From the NCBI GenBank assembly GCA_023014365.1, contig JAEBUN010000002.1:248001-312000 (forward strand): DNA of 64,000 nucleotides. The letters are read 5' to 3'. Positions within the stretch are counted from its first letter, which is position 1. Every line of letters begins with the position of its first letter. The stretch comes from Lepiota brunneoincarnata (taxonomy: Eukaryota > Basidiomycota > Agaricomycetes > Agaricales > Agaricaceae). This document shows, piece by piece, positions 33,880-45,507 of the stretch. Under the pieces are notes generated by a model. That model ran no database searches, was not told the DNA's origin, and saw only the letters and a list, made by a program, of their open reading frames with translations. Both the position numbers and the translations under genes were made by a program.

Positions 33880-35440
33880 CTATTTGAGAAATGAATGGGT
33901 TGAGAGCTCTAGGTTTGTGAGATGGGGTGAGGATTGGATTTGAGTCCGGTGAATGACGGAGCTCTTTTATAGCTTGAAGGCATCGTATGAAACAAGCAAC
34001 AAATAATACTGTGTGCCATTGGGTTGATTTGCTGGTCAATGGGGTGGGACACCAAATATAGCTCCATTGTAACCGCCCTTTACTTCTATAAAAGGATATT
34101 ATCCTGTTTTTCCGGAACGACCAGGACAGATTTAACAGCAGCACGATTTCCTCATGCTTCGTGCAGGAAATAATGATCAGGGAACGTAAGGTGTCATGTG
34201 GTCAAGAGGCACAGCCGATTTCTTGTCAGCATTGGGGTTCTATCCACCGAACCAGCTCGGAACTTGAGGATTATTCCCATGTCTATCTACGCCATCTGCT
34301 GCATATATAGTGAGCAGGTGGTAAGAGGTGTTGTGGGACCTCGTATGCACTGCCGATGTCACACAGCGTTCCATGACTGGGACACAGATTGGTCAGAATT
34401 TTCTTGCATTCGCAACATGATGCCTAATGGCAGCTGTCTATCTGATAGTGGCAGCATCGCACATCAGCCTAGAAAGCACCCACGGACATTCTACTAGCCT
34501 CGACTCACTCTTCAATTGTTAGTTGACCTTTGCTTCAGCCTTTCTGCTTGGTACTGATGCCATTCATGCCCGCTCAGGTACTCGTTCAGCTGGGATGCAC
34601 ATCAAACGACTCCGCAGACTCGCATTGCCATCTCACGATGTTTTCGGAGCTTTGAGGGCCGTTTCATAGTGCCCCCAAAATGTTCCAATAAGTTCGGGTT
34701 TGCCTTATTAGATAGTATTAGATCTTGTAAATAGGGATATTCTAATGGCGATCTGACTTATTCAAGTGTTTATCAGACATATGTCAGAAATACCATATAA
34801 TATTGGAAAAGGCTCGATAAATGTGTAAGTTTAAGTGGATATATGGGTATGTTTCTGCATTTCTGATATCAGACTGTATTTGGTTATATCGGAACAAGCG
34901 TGATCAATTTCTCACGGGGGATGAAGGTTGACAGCTATCAGATAGTATGTTATGGGCCCCTTCATGGAGTTGTGTTGTGGAACTACTTCTCTGAGTTGAT
35001 TCTTCTATTTTGATACTTATTCCATCCTGTCAGTTCGTGATATCACGTCCTTACTAAAAGCACAAAATAAAATTTCTCCGAAGATCTCGCTCATTATCGA
35101 TATATCTCTATCCACTCGTTCTTTCCGCATTTCATTGGATGATTCACCTTTAAACTGACTCAAGGTCGCTGTGGTGTAGTAGCAGTGCCAAACAGTGTAG
35201 GGCACAGTTCTCCAAGGTGGACGTGATCCTTGGCCTGGTTCAGTTTGTGTTTTAACACCGCAGTTCGTGCTAGTCGGGGTGGATTGTAAGACCATATGTA
35301 CGTTATTATCTTCCCACTGCGGTTTCGCCATCGCGTTTTGAAGGCTGTACGAGAGGCGTAGCGGTTGTGAAATACAGGTCCAAGGGTGTTCCAAGCTCCT
35401 ACGAATCTCATGTTATAGGTGATCCCACCACCCGAACCGG
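33880..35440. other. Family M upstream flank and unassigned sequence
   Basis: 33874-33940 holds a diverged family M leader. A stretch near 34310-34380 resembles 48750-48805 upstream of M6, so the duplicated unit reaches well beyond the M exons. 34500-35150 is AT-rich with no gene recognised. The minus frame from 35160 is protein-like only in its upstream part, which belongs to the ATG17 relic. Confidence 0.45.
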
Positions 35441-35449
35441 GTTGCTCCG

Positions 35450-36165
35450 GTTCGTTGAGGATTGGCTCTCCCAGCCACTCTCCCGCATCACCGGCTTGAT
35501 CATCAACAAAGTCCCTGAGATTTTTCCAATGCTTCCTATTCTCCTGACGGTTGTTTGATAATTTATTCCCTACTAGAACGCCATGATGATGTCGAAGTGT
35601 AGTTAAGGGTGATGGAGGCTGGGCGTTTTCACCAGGCCTGATCACATACCTTGGACTCCTGGTCCGATTCATGGCTGCCAAACAGCGAGGAGTCTGCAGA
35701 TGTTTGATGGGGCTCGGGGGGCACAAGCTGAGATCCGAGCGATTCAACTATATTTTCGAGTTCATCAGTAAAATGAGAATGTGTAGCATCCTATGCCTGG
35801 GTAAAGGCATGAGGCCACGGTGACCAGAGGGGGAGAGATTCGACTACCTGAACCTGCTTGTTGAGATGTGCACGCCTCTCCCCTGATGCCCCTTGCCATC
35901 CCACCAAAGCAGCTAGCTTGTGATTATATCAGTATGTATTTTCATCCTCATTTACCCGACCCCCAGACCTTGAGTTGCTCGATGATAGCTTCACTCATTC
36001 GACGGGCCTTGACGTCGAGGGCCAATGCGTCGATGGCAGTTTCGCGGTCGCGTTTGAGCGTGTACGTGCGTGCGAACACATCTGTTAGCCATGGTGGAGA
36101 GCCTTCTTGGATTGCACCACAAGCGAAACAAGGTGGGGGTTGCTCCTGGCGGCGACAGTGGTGAA
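35450..36165 (-). pseudogene. ATG17: ATG17 autophagy scaffold, 5' part only
   Basis: Exon 1 (ending 35969) encodes LTDVFARTYTLKRDRETA and IDALALDVKARRMSEAIIEQ. Exon 2 (35848-35916) encodes LAALVGWQGASGERRAHLNK followed by QVQ. Exon 3 (35650-35796) encodes ATHSHFTDELENIVESLGSQ, LVPPEPHQTSADSSLFGSHE and SDQES. A further exon has QENRKHWKNLRDFVDDQA. In order and spacing these match the N-terminal third of Atg17, a coiled-coil scaffold of the Atg1 kinase complex. In exon 3 the Trp expected after QVQA is a TAG. After DDQA the similarity ends, so the central and C-terminal parts are missing. It is a relic, truncated and carrying a nonsense codon. Confidence 0.72.
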
Positions 36166-36207
36166 GGACTCATTCGTGAGTCCAGCTGTGTGATCACTCA
36201 GTGGCCC

Positions 36208-36746
36208 GGATTAGGGCAAGTCAGCAATCAGAAGCGCTTAGGGACCCAGATTGAGGATAGGAGTATCTGGGATGTCGTCCACCATGATTGCGCGTTGTGA
36301 CTTGGGCGCGGGATAGACTATGGACATGGAGATCACGACAATCCCGTATTGATGGTCGCACACACTTGTTACCAGAGCCCGGAGAGGTCCTGTCGAACCG
36401 ATGCTGCCGCTTTTTTTAACGTGAGTATGTGCAGGAATTCCCATTCGAGGAAACCTTCCCCGTCGCAAACTCGACGGATTAGGGCACGTCAGCAATCAGA
36501 AGCGCTCAAGGACCCAGATTGAGGATAGGAGTATCTGGGATGTCAGTCCACCACTGATTGCGCGTTGTGACTTGGGCGCGGGACAGACTATGGACATGGA
36601 GATCACGACAATCCCGCATTGATGGTCGCACACACTTGTCACCAGAACCCGGAGAGGTCCTGTCGAACCGATGGTGCCGCTTTTTTTTAACGTGAGTATA
36701 TGCAGAATTTCCCATTCGAGGAAACCTTCCCCGTCGCAAACTCGAA
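36208..36746. repeat. Tandem duplication of a 268-bp unit
   Basis: The unit starting GGATTAGGGCAAGTCAGC at 36208 is repeated from 36476 with few differences, including a one-base-longer T run (7 versus 8) and a short insertion near 36543. Minus frames over both copies encode IGSTGPLRALVTSVCDHQYG, VVISMSIVYPAPKSQRA and DIPDTPILNLGP. The unit looks coding in origin (both copies keep the frame for about 60 codons), but I do not recognise the protein. It lies directly upstream of the ATG17 relic. Confidence 0.85.
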
Positions 36747-36749
36747 GGG

Positions 36750-37569
36750 CAGTGTCTGACGCCCGCTCTGGAAATGGCTGACACAAGTTCTACGAAAGAG
36801 ACAGCAGGTCAGTGCCGGGTTCCCGTAAGACGCTGACGAAAAGATCCCAGATAAGGGCCAACCGACTATGCTGCACGACATTGAACAACCTTCACACAAA
36901 TTAAGCACCCAGTGCACACACCCCTCCCGTGCGGCTGTAGACCCTTCACCTCTTGGCCACATCCATGTCCATGCCGGCACTAAAACCTACCCTTGCTTTA
37001 GGCGCGTTATCGGGGGCGTCTAACACCGCTGGCGCCCGGCATTCTTCCTGCGGCTCTCGATGCTTTTAGAATCTCAGCAGGTACAAGTCAACAACGATCA
37101 GTGATCATCTCCTCGAACACAGCACTGTGACACAACCATCTTCATCCTATCCTTCCTCTAGGTCAGTGCATCTGATGACAAAACCTACTAGAACGCGGAA
37201 CCCCAGCAACGAGCTTCCTTCCCCCCACTACTCAGTTCCCCATGCAGTCCCCACACAGCCCCGCAGATGGACACTAGCATTACAGAAGAATCCCTTCCTC
37301 TATTTGGTCTTCTCTCTCACTTGCATAGTGTTCCTTCTAATGCCTTGAGGAGAGGCAGACTCTCCGACAGGTGAAACGTGCTGAAACGAAGCGAAACAGA
37401 GCGGAACACAAGCAAAGCAGGGTGCGAGCGTGGATGGATGAGAGCTGCAGGAGGGACCATCTCGAACAAGGTTAAAACACTACTCTACTGCAGTCTCAAC
37501 TTGAGAGAGTAATTCATCATACAAGTGATGCTACGCGGACAGAGATTGGAAGTAATAGACACCATGACC
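36750..37569. other. No gene recognised
   Basis: Short frames on both strands show no motif. The sequence nearest 37570 is the 3' flank of the dehydrogenase gene. Confidence 0.45.
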
Positions 37570-38807
37570 TTAGTCAAAGAATTGGCCTCCGTTGATAGAT
37601 ATCTAAACAGCGAGTTGGAAGCTAAAAGGAGGATAACAGAGGGGCTTCGGTACCGTTTGACCCGTGATGAATTCAGCTTCTCGAGAGGCCAGGTATGATA
37701 CAAGCTGCGCTATTTCGTCAGGTTTGCCAAACCGCCCTATAACCATTTTGTTGATTTCCTATAGCACATGGGCGCGATGTGTGTCGTTCTGAAAGAGCTT
37801 GAAGACGGACTTACACTGGTCTTGATAGCGTCAACGGTAGCCTCATCCACCCCCATTGTGTGTACTAGGAAGAATTTCTGGTGAGAGACTGAGGAGATTC
37901 ACCTTAATTTATCTCACTCACTGATCGGAGTATCGGTGGCCCCTATGGCATAATTCGGTTATCTCTTTCGAGAATGGAAATAAGAGATACTCGGACCAGG
38001 GGCATAAGCATTGATGGTAATCCCGTGTTTGCCTAGTTCCAGTGCTATACGCATGATGAAATTCGATAAAGTGTGTTGGGAAGTGTGAAAGTACACTCGC
38101 CAGCGCTCTGAGTCAATCCACGAATGGCGAATTTGGAAGCTGAATACGCAGCCGCAAAACTAGCACCTTATATTTGTCATAATAGTTGGCTGGTGAGTCC
38201 GAATAACGTCGAAATACCTTGTTTTCCGGCAACCGACGAAGCACCTATGATCCTTCCGCCCCTCCCTTGCTCTATCATTGCCTTTGCAGCATATTTATAG
38301 CACAAAAAAGTACTTCGTGCATTGGTGGATAAGATTTGGTCCCACGTTTCCACGGTGCCTGTGCAAAACATCATCACATCATGGTTCACAAGCATCGCCC
38401 AGACAACGCAACGGTACCCACAGTCAACTAGCGGGACAACTCGCACTATACCTGCATTTGCCACCATCTATCCAGAATACCCACCAGAAAAAAAACTTCA
38501 GCACGTCCGATACAATCAGTTACTGCGACCAAGAACGACTCACGACATCCAAGCCTCCTAGTGTCCTAACCGTCCCGTCCACCAAATTCCGTACATCAGC
38601 GTCCTGAGAAACATCCGCCATGTGGATATACGAACGCCGTCCAGTGGTGGTAGTGGTGATATCCCGGTGCAATTGTTCAAGCGCTGAGCTTTGAGATGGC
38701 AGGTCGTTGATGGCGACATCGAAACCGTCTGCTGCGAGCCGGCGTGCAATAGCTTTTCCTATTCCACGAGCTGCACCGGTGACGAGTGCGATTCTGGCTT
38801 TGGACAT
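37570..38807 (-). CDS. Short-chain dehydrogenase/reductase, diacetyl reductase-like (intact, 259 aa)
   Basis: Nine exons (38544-38807, 38422-38467, 38218-38358, 38101-38166, 37991-38044, 37922-37942, 37815-37864, 37654-37758, 37570-37602) sum to exactly 780 nt with no internal stop. The Rossmann motif TGAARGIGKAIA is near residue 12, NAG follows at VANAGIVRVV, the catalytic Ser is in GASSVAGKQG, and YSASK supplies the Tyr and Lys. The end is INGGQFFD. These enzymes reduce small ketones such as diacetyl or acetoin with NAD(P)H in the cytoplasm. Exon 6 is only 21 nt and exon 4 ends at a GC donor. The second ATG of the frame is chosen because MSKARIALVTGA is the usual start. It is one of the few complete host-type genes in the window. 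Confidence 0.82.
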
Positions 38808-38809
38808 TG

Positions 38810-39600
38810 TTGTGGTGTGAAGTGGGTCCTTATGTACAGCCACAGACAACGATGGTGGGGATTGTTGAGTTGATAAGCGGAGGAAGCCATGATGTGGTAA
38901 ATTTTTTCACAGGGTGTGATGACTTGTGGTAAAAATCCTCGCGAGGGTGAGTTCCCAGCGCAGGTGCAACTATCGACAGAACTCCAAAGCCGAGGCGACG
39001 GTGCAACAGGCCAGAGGAAAGGCATGGTGGTGGAAGGCAGATACGAACGCGGGAATCAAAAAACCATCATGCATCAGGCTTCCTTGTACTTTATGCATCT
39101 GCATCAGCCCGGCTCCAACACAGAAGCCTGGATTCGGAGTGGCCAACGCTCCTATCCCTTACTACGTACACGGCATTTTTCTGCTTAGCCTGCCTTTGGT
39201 TGATGCCCAATCGCTGTCCGAGTCGGGTTGAGTCCATGGAGCTATTCCCTTGAGGCAAGAGTGGGGACCCAGAAGCTCTCCAAGTCGCTGGAATTAGACT
39301 GTAAAGACGCTCCTCGTCCTTCTTTCATCAAGCCGTTGTACCACTCCGACCACCGGATCGGCCCAAATGGGTAATTTGCCTAATTGGGCGTAGCATTCTC
39401 CGTCGTGAACTCCCCCCGTCGAAGGAAACTCACGGACGCGGTCTGGGGCCACTGGCCACTCGGTGCTTGTATGGTATATAAATGCATACAATGGTTCGTG
39501 ATGTAAAATTCCAGTCACCTACTGCGACACCCCGTCTGAGCCTCTCGGACGCAGCAAAGTAGAAACGCGGATTGGGGTGTGCATATAGTACCCAACCGGG
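38810..39600. other. Intergenic between the dehydrogenase and the P450
   Basis: This is divergent promoter space. TATATAAA at about 39475 could serve the P450 start at 39601. The plus frames at 38916-39231 show no motif. Confidence 0.4.
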
Positions 39601-42219
39601 ATGGCCCTTTTTCACTCTCGAGATATCTTATTCATCGTTATTTGTTTCATTCTCCACTTTATCTATCGCTACCGTCGTAAATCACTCATTCCCTATCCTC
39701 CTGGGCCTCGCCGCTGGCCTATAATTGGGAACGCTCTTTCAATTCCAAAAGAGTATGGACACATCGTCTACAAGAGACTTGGAGCAAGACTCTGTGAGAC
39801 ATAATCTTGGTAGACCTGCAATACAGCCACTGAGAGTGCACATAGGGTCAAAAATCATGGATCTCGAAGCCCTTGGTTTCTCAATAGTGGTTCTCAACGA
39901 TGCCCGGATCGCGAAGGACCTCCTTGAGAAGCGATCGGTCTCGTACTCCAGCCGGTAAGCGATATATATAGTTTATGTCGAAGTAAAAACTTCAAGACTC
40001 ATAATCCGGATGTGATGATAGACCGCACTCGGTGATGTTCTCTGAAGTGTATGTCGCTTACTCCGAACCTTGATTTGTTTTTTTTACTTTGAGGTCCTTA
40101 AGGATGAAGGTCCGACCATTACTTTGTGCTCATGCCATATGGCGAGGAATGGAAAAATCAGCGCCGACTATTTCAGCAATATTTCTCTCCGAAAACGCTG
40201 AGACGAGATCAAGAGAAAGGACTGGAGTTCGTCAGGAAAGGCCTTCTCCCCAATATCTACCAGTCTCCTCACGACATACATGGACATGTGCGAGGGTAAT
40301 CGTGTGTTTCATTCCTCGAGAGATATTATCTGCCTTCCTGACTCGCCTTTGCTAGTTGTTTGGGAGGATTAATTTTAGCGATGGCGTATGGACTTCCGAT
40401 TCGGCAAAGTCACGATCCGCTGGTACAACTTGCAGAGGAAGCATTTACGTCTGCGACCCAAGCCTTAGCGATTGGAAAGTTCCTTGTAGAGGTAGTCCCT
40501 GTTTTGAGACACATCCCAGAGTGGATGCCCGGGGCCGGCTTCAAGAAGTTGGCACGGAAGTGGAGGGGTCTTCTGACACAGGTGACAGAACAACCCTTCC
40601 AGGCAACACTCAAGGCCATGGTAAGAATTCTGTGTTTTCCAAATCTGTTCCTGACCCCCCCCCTCCCCCGTCCAGAATGAAGGATCGGCACCGGAGTCGT
40701 TTATATCAAGCAGCTTGGAGGTTGTAGTGAGAAATCAGACTCTGAAACACATGCACAACGTATCAAGGAAGCGGCATCGACGATCTATAGCTGGTGCACA
40801 TCGCAATCCCCATCCCCGTTAGTCGTTAACTCATTCCCAAGCTCGGCATCAGCTGCGTTTGAAATAACCGTCACCGCTGCCATGACCTTCATCCTTGCAA
40901 TGTTTTTTGTCCGGACCGGACCGTATATGTCCGATCGCACGACCCTGAGCTAATTAATCATCGGATCGCACGCTGGCGGCAAGCTTTATCATCACCAGGA
41001 CCTCAACAACATGCATTTGCTGTTCAGCTCGCCAAAGGCTCACGCTGACTCGTCGGAAGCGCTTTCCTTCTACATACCGTTCTGGTGTTGTACTTGCCCA
41101 TGGAAGTGGATTTTTGTTTGTAATATATAGAGAAGATGCTGTAGTAGGTTCTCAGCACCTGTTATATCCCGTTAGTATCAAAACAGCCTTCCACAGCAAA
41201 CGATTACTTACCAAAAAAGGAGAGAAGTCGAGGTGACTGGCGAGAATGGATAGAATGCCGAGTTCCAGACTCAGCCACTCAGATAATAGCTGTTGATTGC
41301 CTCTTGAATAGCATCCACTGGTGGCAGTAATGCCAGGCATTCATCCGGATATCAAGAAAAAAGCGCAAGAAGAGATCGACTCTGTTGTTGAAAACAGTCG
41401 GTTGCCAGATTTCTCGGATCAGCCGCGCCTGCCATATCTTTCTGCTGTACTTAAGGAAGTTCTCCGGTACCGCTCTTCTATTCTTTCGCCATACGTGCCG
41501 GCTTACTCACTGTTCAGATGGAACCCCATTGCACCGCTTGGTGAGGAAACTCAACTAAATCGAGTCGAGATTTCGGCCTTGATACCAAGTCATTAGGTGC
41601 TCCACATCAAACTACCGACGATGATGTGTATGAGGGGTATTTTATCCCCAAAGACAGCACAATTATCGCAAATATATAGTGAGTATTCATGTGAATCTCC
41701 ACTTCGCAGCTGATCAACCTCACCTCACGCGTTCTAGCGCCATACTTCATGACGAAGAAGTTTACCCAAACCCTCAGATGTTCATCCCAGAAAGATTCTA
41801 CAGAGACGGGGAAATTCGCACTGATGTTCCAGGACCCTGAGACAGTTTGTCACTTTCGGTTTTGGAAGGAGGTGCGTCCATGGTATCTATCACGCACCAG
41901 CTGACAACAATGACATCTAATCGTCTAAGCAGGATATGCCCTGGAGCCCACATAGGACTGTCAGTGCCTATATATCGCTGCTGTTTCCATTCTTGCTGTG
42001 TTTGATGTCTCCGGAACTTGACCCATTTGGGGATCCCATTAAAGTGGTTCCTGAGTTCTTATCTGGTTCCATCGTTCCGTGAGTGTCCGATCCCAAGGGC
42101 GTCCAGAATATTATCTTATCTTTCTTGTTTCCAGCGAGCCACGTCCATTCCCATGTAAAATTACGGCCCAGACAAGGGAAGGATGTCGAGGCCTTGTTGA
42201 AGGAGTATCATGGATGTTG
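39601..42219 (+). pseudogene. Cytochrome P450, decayed
   Basis: The N-terminal exon starts MALFHSRDILFIVICFIL, a membrane anchor, then PYPPGPRRWPIIGNALSIP, the Pro-rich hinge. Later pieces are VLNDARIAKDLLEKRSVSYS, a lost-frame helix C region near 40130-40250, GLILAMAYGLPIRQSHDPL, a partial I-helix near AMTFILAM, HPDIKKKAQEEIDSVVEN, LPYLSAVLKEVLR, the PERF region FIPERFY, and the heme loop FGFGRR spliced to ICPGAH (the Cys ligand is present). It ends EALLKEYHGC. Frame changes occur near 39780, 41830, 42020 and 42170. About 400 bases of unrelated sequence lie at 40910-41320, inside what should be the I-helix to K-helix region. The substrate is unknown. Confidence 0.8.
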
Positions 42220-42339
42220 AATATATCTGAAACTATTCGTCTGCGTAAGCCCCTTCGCTCGATATGTCCCCCTGACCCTGATCTTCGGAACCTTAAAGTG
42301 CGTAGTCCAGCAAACCAGGACACGTGTCAAATTCCATGG

Positions 42340-43708
42340 TGCCTGCTCCTTCGGTGCAACGGAGAAGACCCTAGCTGTGAACACACAGCCACCGACAACC
42401 GCCACCACCCCGTGCTGCGCGTCCTTTCCCTACGTCGATTGACCGGACGAGCATGCTCCTTCCCTCCTACTGTTCCCGGTCCCACCCACACAGCTCCTCT
42501 GCCCCGCAACCCCCTGTACATACACATGCGACCGGTACAAACGTCCACATATTGAATGCGGGCCACATTGCAACCACTTCAACGACCACAGAACCCGCAT
42601 GAGCTCTCGCATACAAAAAGTTCATCCCCAGGTGTTGACTTTGTTGATTGCCACCGGGCCTGGGGTTTCTGGGAAATAAAGTGTGAGACTGTTGTGCGTG
42701 ATGCGCTGGAATGAACACTACGCAAAACGGGAGGAAGGAAACGAGACCGAAGAAGGATTTTTCCACTTTGGAGGTCGATATAGGGTCGACGATGAGGCAT
42801 CCTAACAGGGCCAACAACCGACGTATGGGATATTATACACATTGTGTCTATACCTGTGTATGTACAACAATAAGCTCTCAGCAAGTACGAATTCCACTGG
42901 GTTCTACACGTGGGAGAACGAACTTCACACACTTACCTACGCCGCCACTCTATCCCCTCAACAGGTCACCCCGTCCCGGCCAATCCCACCAGACATCCGC
43001 TATTACCCCAGCCCTACCTCTCCCCGTTCCTACCACACGCATACGCACGCACAGTTCCAATCCCGCTACTTGCAACACTCATACCCGCCCTAGTGGTAAT
43101 AGCAACAGCAAAAATCCACTTTGCAGCTTGTTGTACTACACACTCGAACATCATGTTCGAGTTCAATCAAGAAACCCATCCAGGTTTTCTAAACCACTCG
43201 CCCCATCGTGTGTTGTATGCGAACCGAGTTTATCCGACCGTGACTCACTTACATGAGGCGCTGAAATATATTGATCATCGCCCGGATTTCGCGGAGCGGA
43301 TTAGGGTGTGTCAGAGTGTGCAGGATGTTTATCAGTTGAGCTCGAGGTTGCAGGCGTGGGAAAGACCGGACTGGAGGATGGTGTATTTGAATAAGGTAAA
43401 GTTTTTCTGGACCTCAATGCGAAGAAGGGGGAAGAGCAAGCTCATGGCATGTTGGTTATATTTTCCAGATGGAAGAGGTGCTGTGGATCAAGTTCCGCCA
43501 GCATCCTGAGCTGCGATGGTTGTTGATGGGTACGGGCAATGAGGAACTTGTGTATGCGGACCTGAACGACCTGTGTTGGGGAAGTGGGAATGCGATTGGA
43601 GAGACGCGGGGACCTGGGGATAATCAGTTTGGGAGACTCTTGATGAAGGTGAGGGAGGGGCTCCGGATCGAGGGGTTCCCTTTAGTTGGTCTGCGTGCGC
43701 GCTTTTAG
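42340..43708 (+). CDS. NADAR-domain gene N3 (domain intact, upstream part frame-broken)
   Basis: 42470-42560 and 42711-42840 align to the Pro/Gln-rich region of N1 (MNTTQNGRKETRPKKDF against MNTTQHGRKKTRSKKGF) but drift out of frame. From 43153 the NADAR domain is open: FEFNQETHPGFLNHSPHRVL, YPTVTHLHEALKYIDHRPDF and WERPDWRMVYLNK to the exon end at 43395. The next exon, from 43469, is MEEVLWIKFRQHPELRWLL, GTGNEELVYADLNDLCWGSG and ETRGPGDNQFGRLL, with a stop at 43706-43708. It is the only NADAR copy whose domain reads through both exons without a lesion. The upstream start is unclear. An ATG at 42910 gives a 160-codon lead that differs from N1. It is convergent with M4. Confidence 0.72.
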
Positions 43709-44057
43709 AAGGATGACGGCGATACGAATATGAAGGATACCCTCCAGTTGCTTTACTTGGTAGTTCTGAACGTTTGCTATTAAATCCTTGGCTTCCTGCG
43801 ACCGCAAATCTGTATTTCTTACACTGACTACGCCTTCTGTTAGTCGAGCAACTGGGGTAATCTTGTGGATTGCCATTTGCGGGCAGTACCGATAATTCAC
43901 GTCGCTATCGTGAAAGCCGGCGATGCTAAAGAAATCCATGAATATGATGGAAACGAATTGCAGGATGAATAAATAATTTGTGCGACTTCACTTGATTATC
44001 CACGGCAAGTGTTTGCGTAACATAAAAAGCTGTTCTATCCGTGCATCCGTAGCTCCC

Positions 44058-44162
44058 GCAGATGGAAGAAGTGCTGTGGATCAAATTCTGCCAGCATCCT
44101 GAGCTGCGATCGTTGTTAATGCGTGCACACAACGAGGAACTTGTGTATCCAGACCTGAATTG
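44058..44162 (+). pseudogene. NADAR last-exon fragment N3b
   Basis: Following an acceptor CCCGCAG, the frame reads MEEVLWIKFCQHPELRSLLM, then NEELVYPDLN, and a stop at 44160-44162. This is a partial duplicate of the last exon of N3. The bases 43980-44040 just before it match 47525-47590 downstream of M6, so the fragment marks a recombination joint. Confidence 0.75.
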
Positions 44163-44534
44163 ACAATGTCGACATGAACTGAAGGGTATCCGTCGGATTT
44201 CTTACGCGGTTGCATTGTGAGCTCAGTGGTTCACTACCGAATTCTTCACCTTCCTTTGATTGTAGACTTGTATTTTTGCACTGCTCGCTACGCATTCTGA
44301 TCGAACGCCTCCAGTACTCCTCATATATACTTTCTGTTGTGTATTACTGTTTGTGAATAGCAGTGGTGGAATATTTCAACGTAGTAGCCTATGACCGTGG
44401 CGGGAATCGAAGGAATGACGGCAAGATGATCGAATCATTTATTTAGTTTCACTCAATGGAAGACATGTCTGTACAACACAACATAAGAGGTTATTTCATC
44501 TATGTATCTGTGAACTCTCAAGCCTCAAATCTAA

Positions 44535-45069
44535 TTATGTGTTATTTCTGAGTAATACCAAAGTCATGAAATTAAAGAGCAAGCGGCACCCTCCTAACGC
44601 TAAAAGAACCAGCACCATGAGTTTGAAAATCTTATTCGGTATCCCGAAAGATGGGATCATCGCAAACATAGTATCCAGGTATCTAGCAAACTGGAGACCG
44701 AAGCAGCTGCATTTCAGACTCGACAGTTACTGTCCTTTATCGCCAGAGGGAGTGGAAATACATACGATACTAGTAAACCATCAGGTGTGGCTGCTTCCCC
44801 AATAGTGAAGGTGGTATTTCTCTCCGTGGTATCTGGAACGAGGGATCCGGGATCCAGGTTGATAGTTACATGCGTGTAAGGGGGGGTGGGGATCATTATT
44901 GGCACTGGTGTTAGAGTGGGCGTGCCTGAGCTTGGGTGTCCATGGACAACTCTGATTCTAGCCTTTCCAGGTAGCTTAATGTTGGCCCCCTCGTCTGGGA
45001 ATATAGGTTGGGTTAATACACTTGGTAGTGAGGTGTAGGGAGCATACGGCCAATTTGTGCAATGCCCGT
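44535..45069 (-). pseudogene. Family M small membrane protein, copy M4 (start codon ACG)
   Basis: Exons are 45048-45069 (22 nt), 44766-44994 and 44535-44706 (172 nt), sum 423 nt, all open. The only visible lesion is the start, where the family ATG is ACG (ACG GGC ATT GCA CAA). Exon 2 encodes EGANIKLPGKARIRVVHGH, a shortened Pro/Thr stretch, THVTINLDPGSLVPDTTERN and ATPDGLLV. Exon 3 encodes FARYLDTMFAMIPSFGIP and FKLMVLVLLALGGCRLLF, ending RNNT. A non-AUG start or an upstream start cannot be excluded. It is convergent with N3/N3b. Confidence 0.72.
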
Positions 45070-45439
45070 AATGTTCTGGCCAAGGGTGTGGGTAGTTGAG
45101 GGCCCCGGGTTTGTTAAGGGAGAGTTAGGATCCCGATGTAATGTATCCATTAGAGAGGTGTCTCCCCCCAGTCATGTTGGGCTGATGATTGGTCCATGGA
45201 AATCCGAGTATTTAAGCGTAAGGTAAATTCCTTCTACTTAGCTACTGTCCACAGAGGTCATCTTCACATTGCCACTTTCCCACCGACATAAGATCGCAAG
45301 TCAAGATCGACCCACCACTGTGACATCCCAGTCACACCCCGATAACATCTTATCGCGACATATTGGGCTAGCATTGTTATTGAGGGAGTAACAATTTAAT
45401 TATAAGAACCTCCTGCAGTCCTGCAATGTGCTGGGGGTG

Positions 45440-45507
45440 GGACCGCTGCGTCTGTGGACTCCCTGACTTGTGCCTTCCGGGTTGTTTGAGTCTTATCCCC
45501 CATCTAG
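45440..45507 (-). pseudogene. Family M exon 2 fragment M5
   Basis: The acceptor CTTCTAG is followed by ATGGGGGATAAGACTCAA, a decayed form of the exon 2 start (ATGGGGAAGTT..), and CAACCCGGAAGGCACAAG. The similarity then fades. No exon 1 or exon 3 was found with it. Confidence 0.55.

Noticed and set aside
17221..36165. A functional autophagy gene cluster (ATG17 with ATG22)
   Set aside because: Both are broken, 16 kb apart, and lie among unrelated gene fragments, so shared naming does not imply a cluster.
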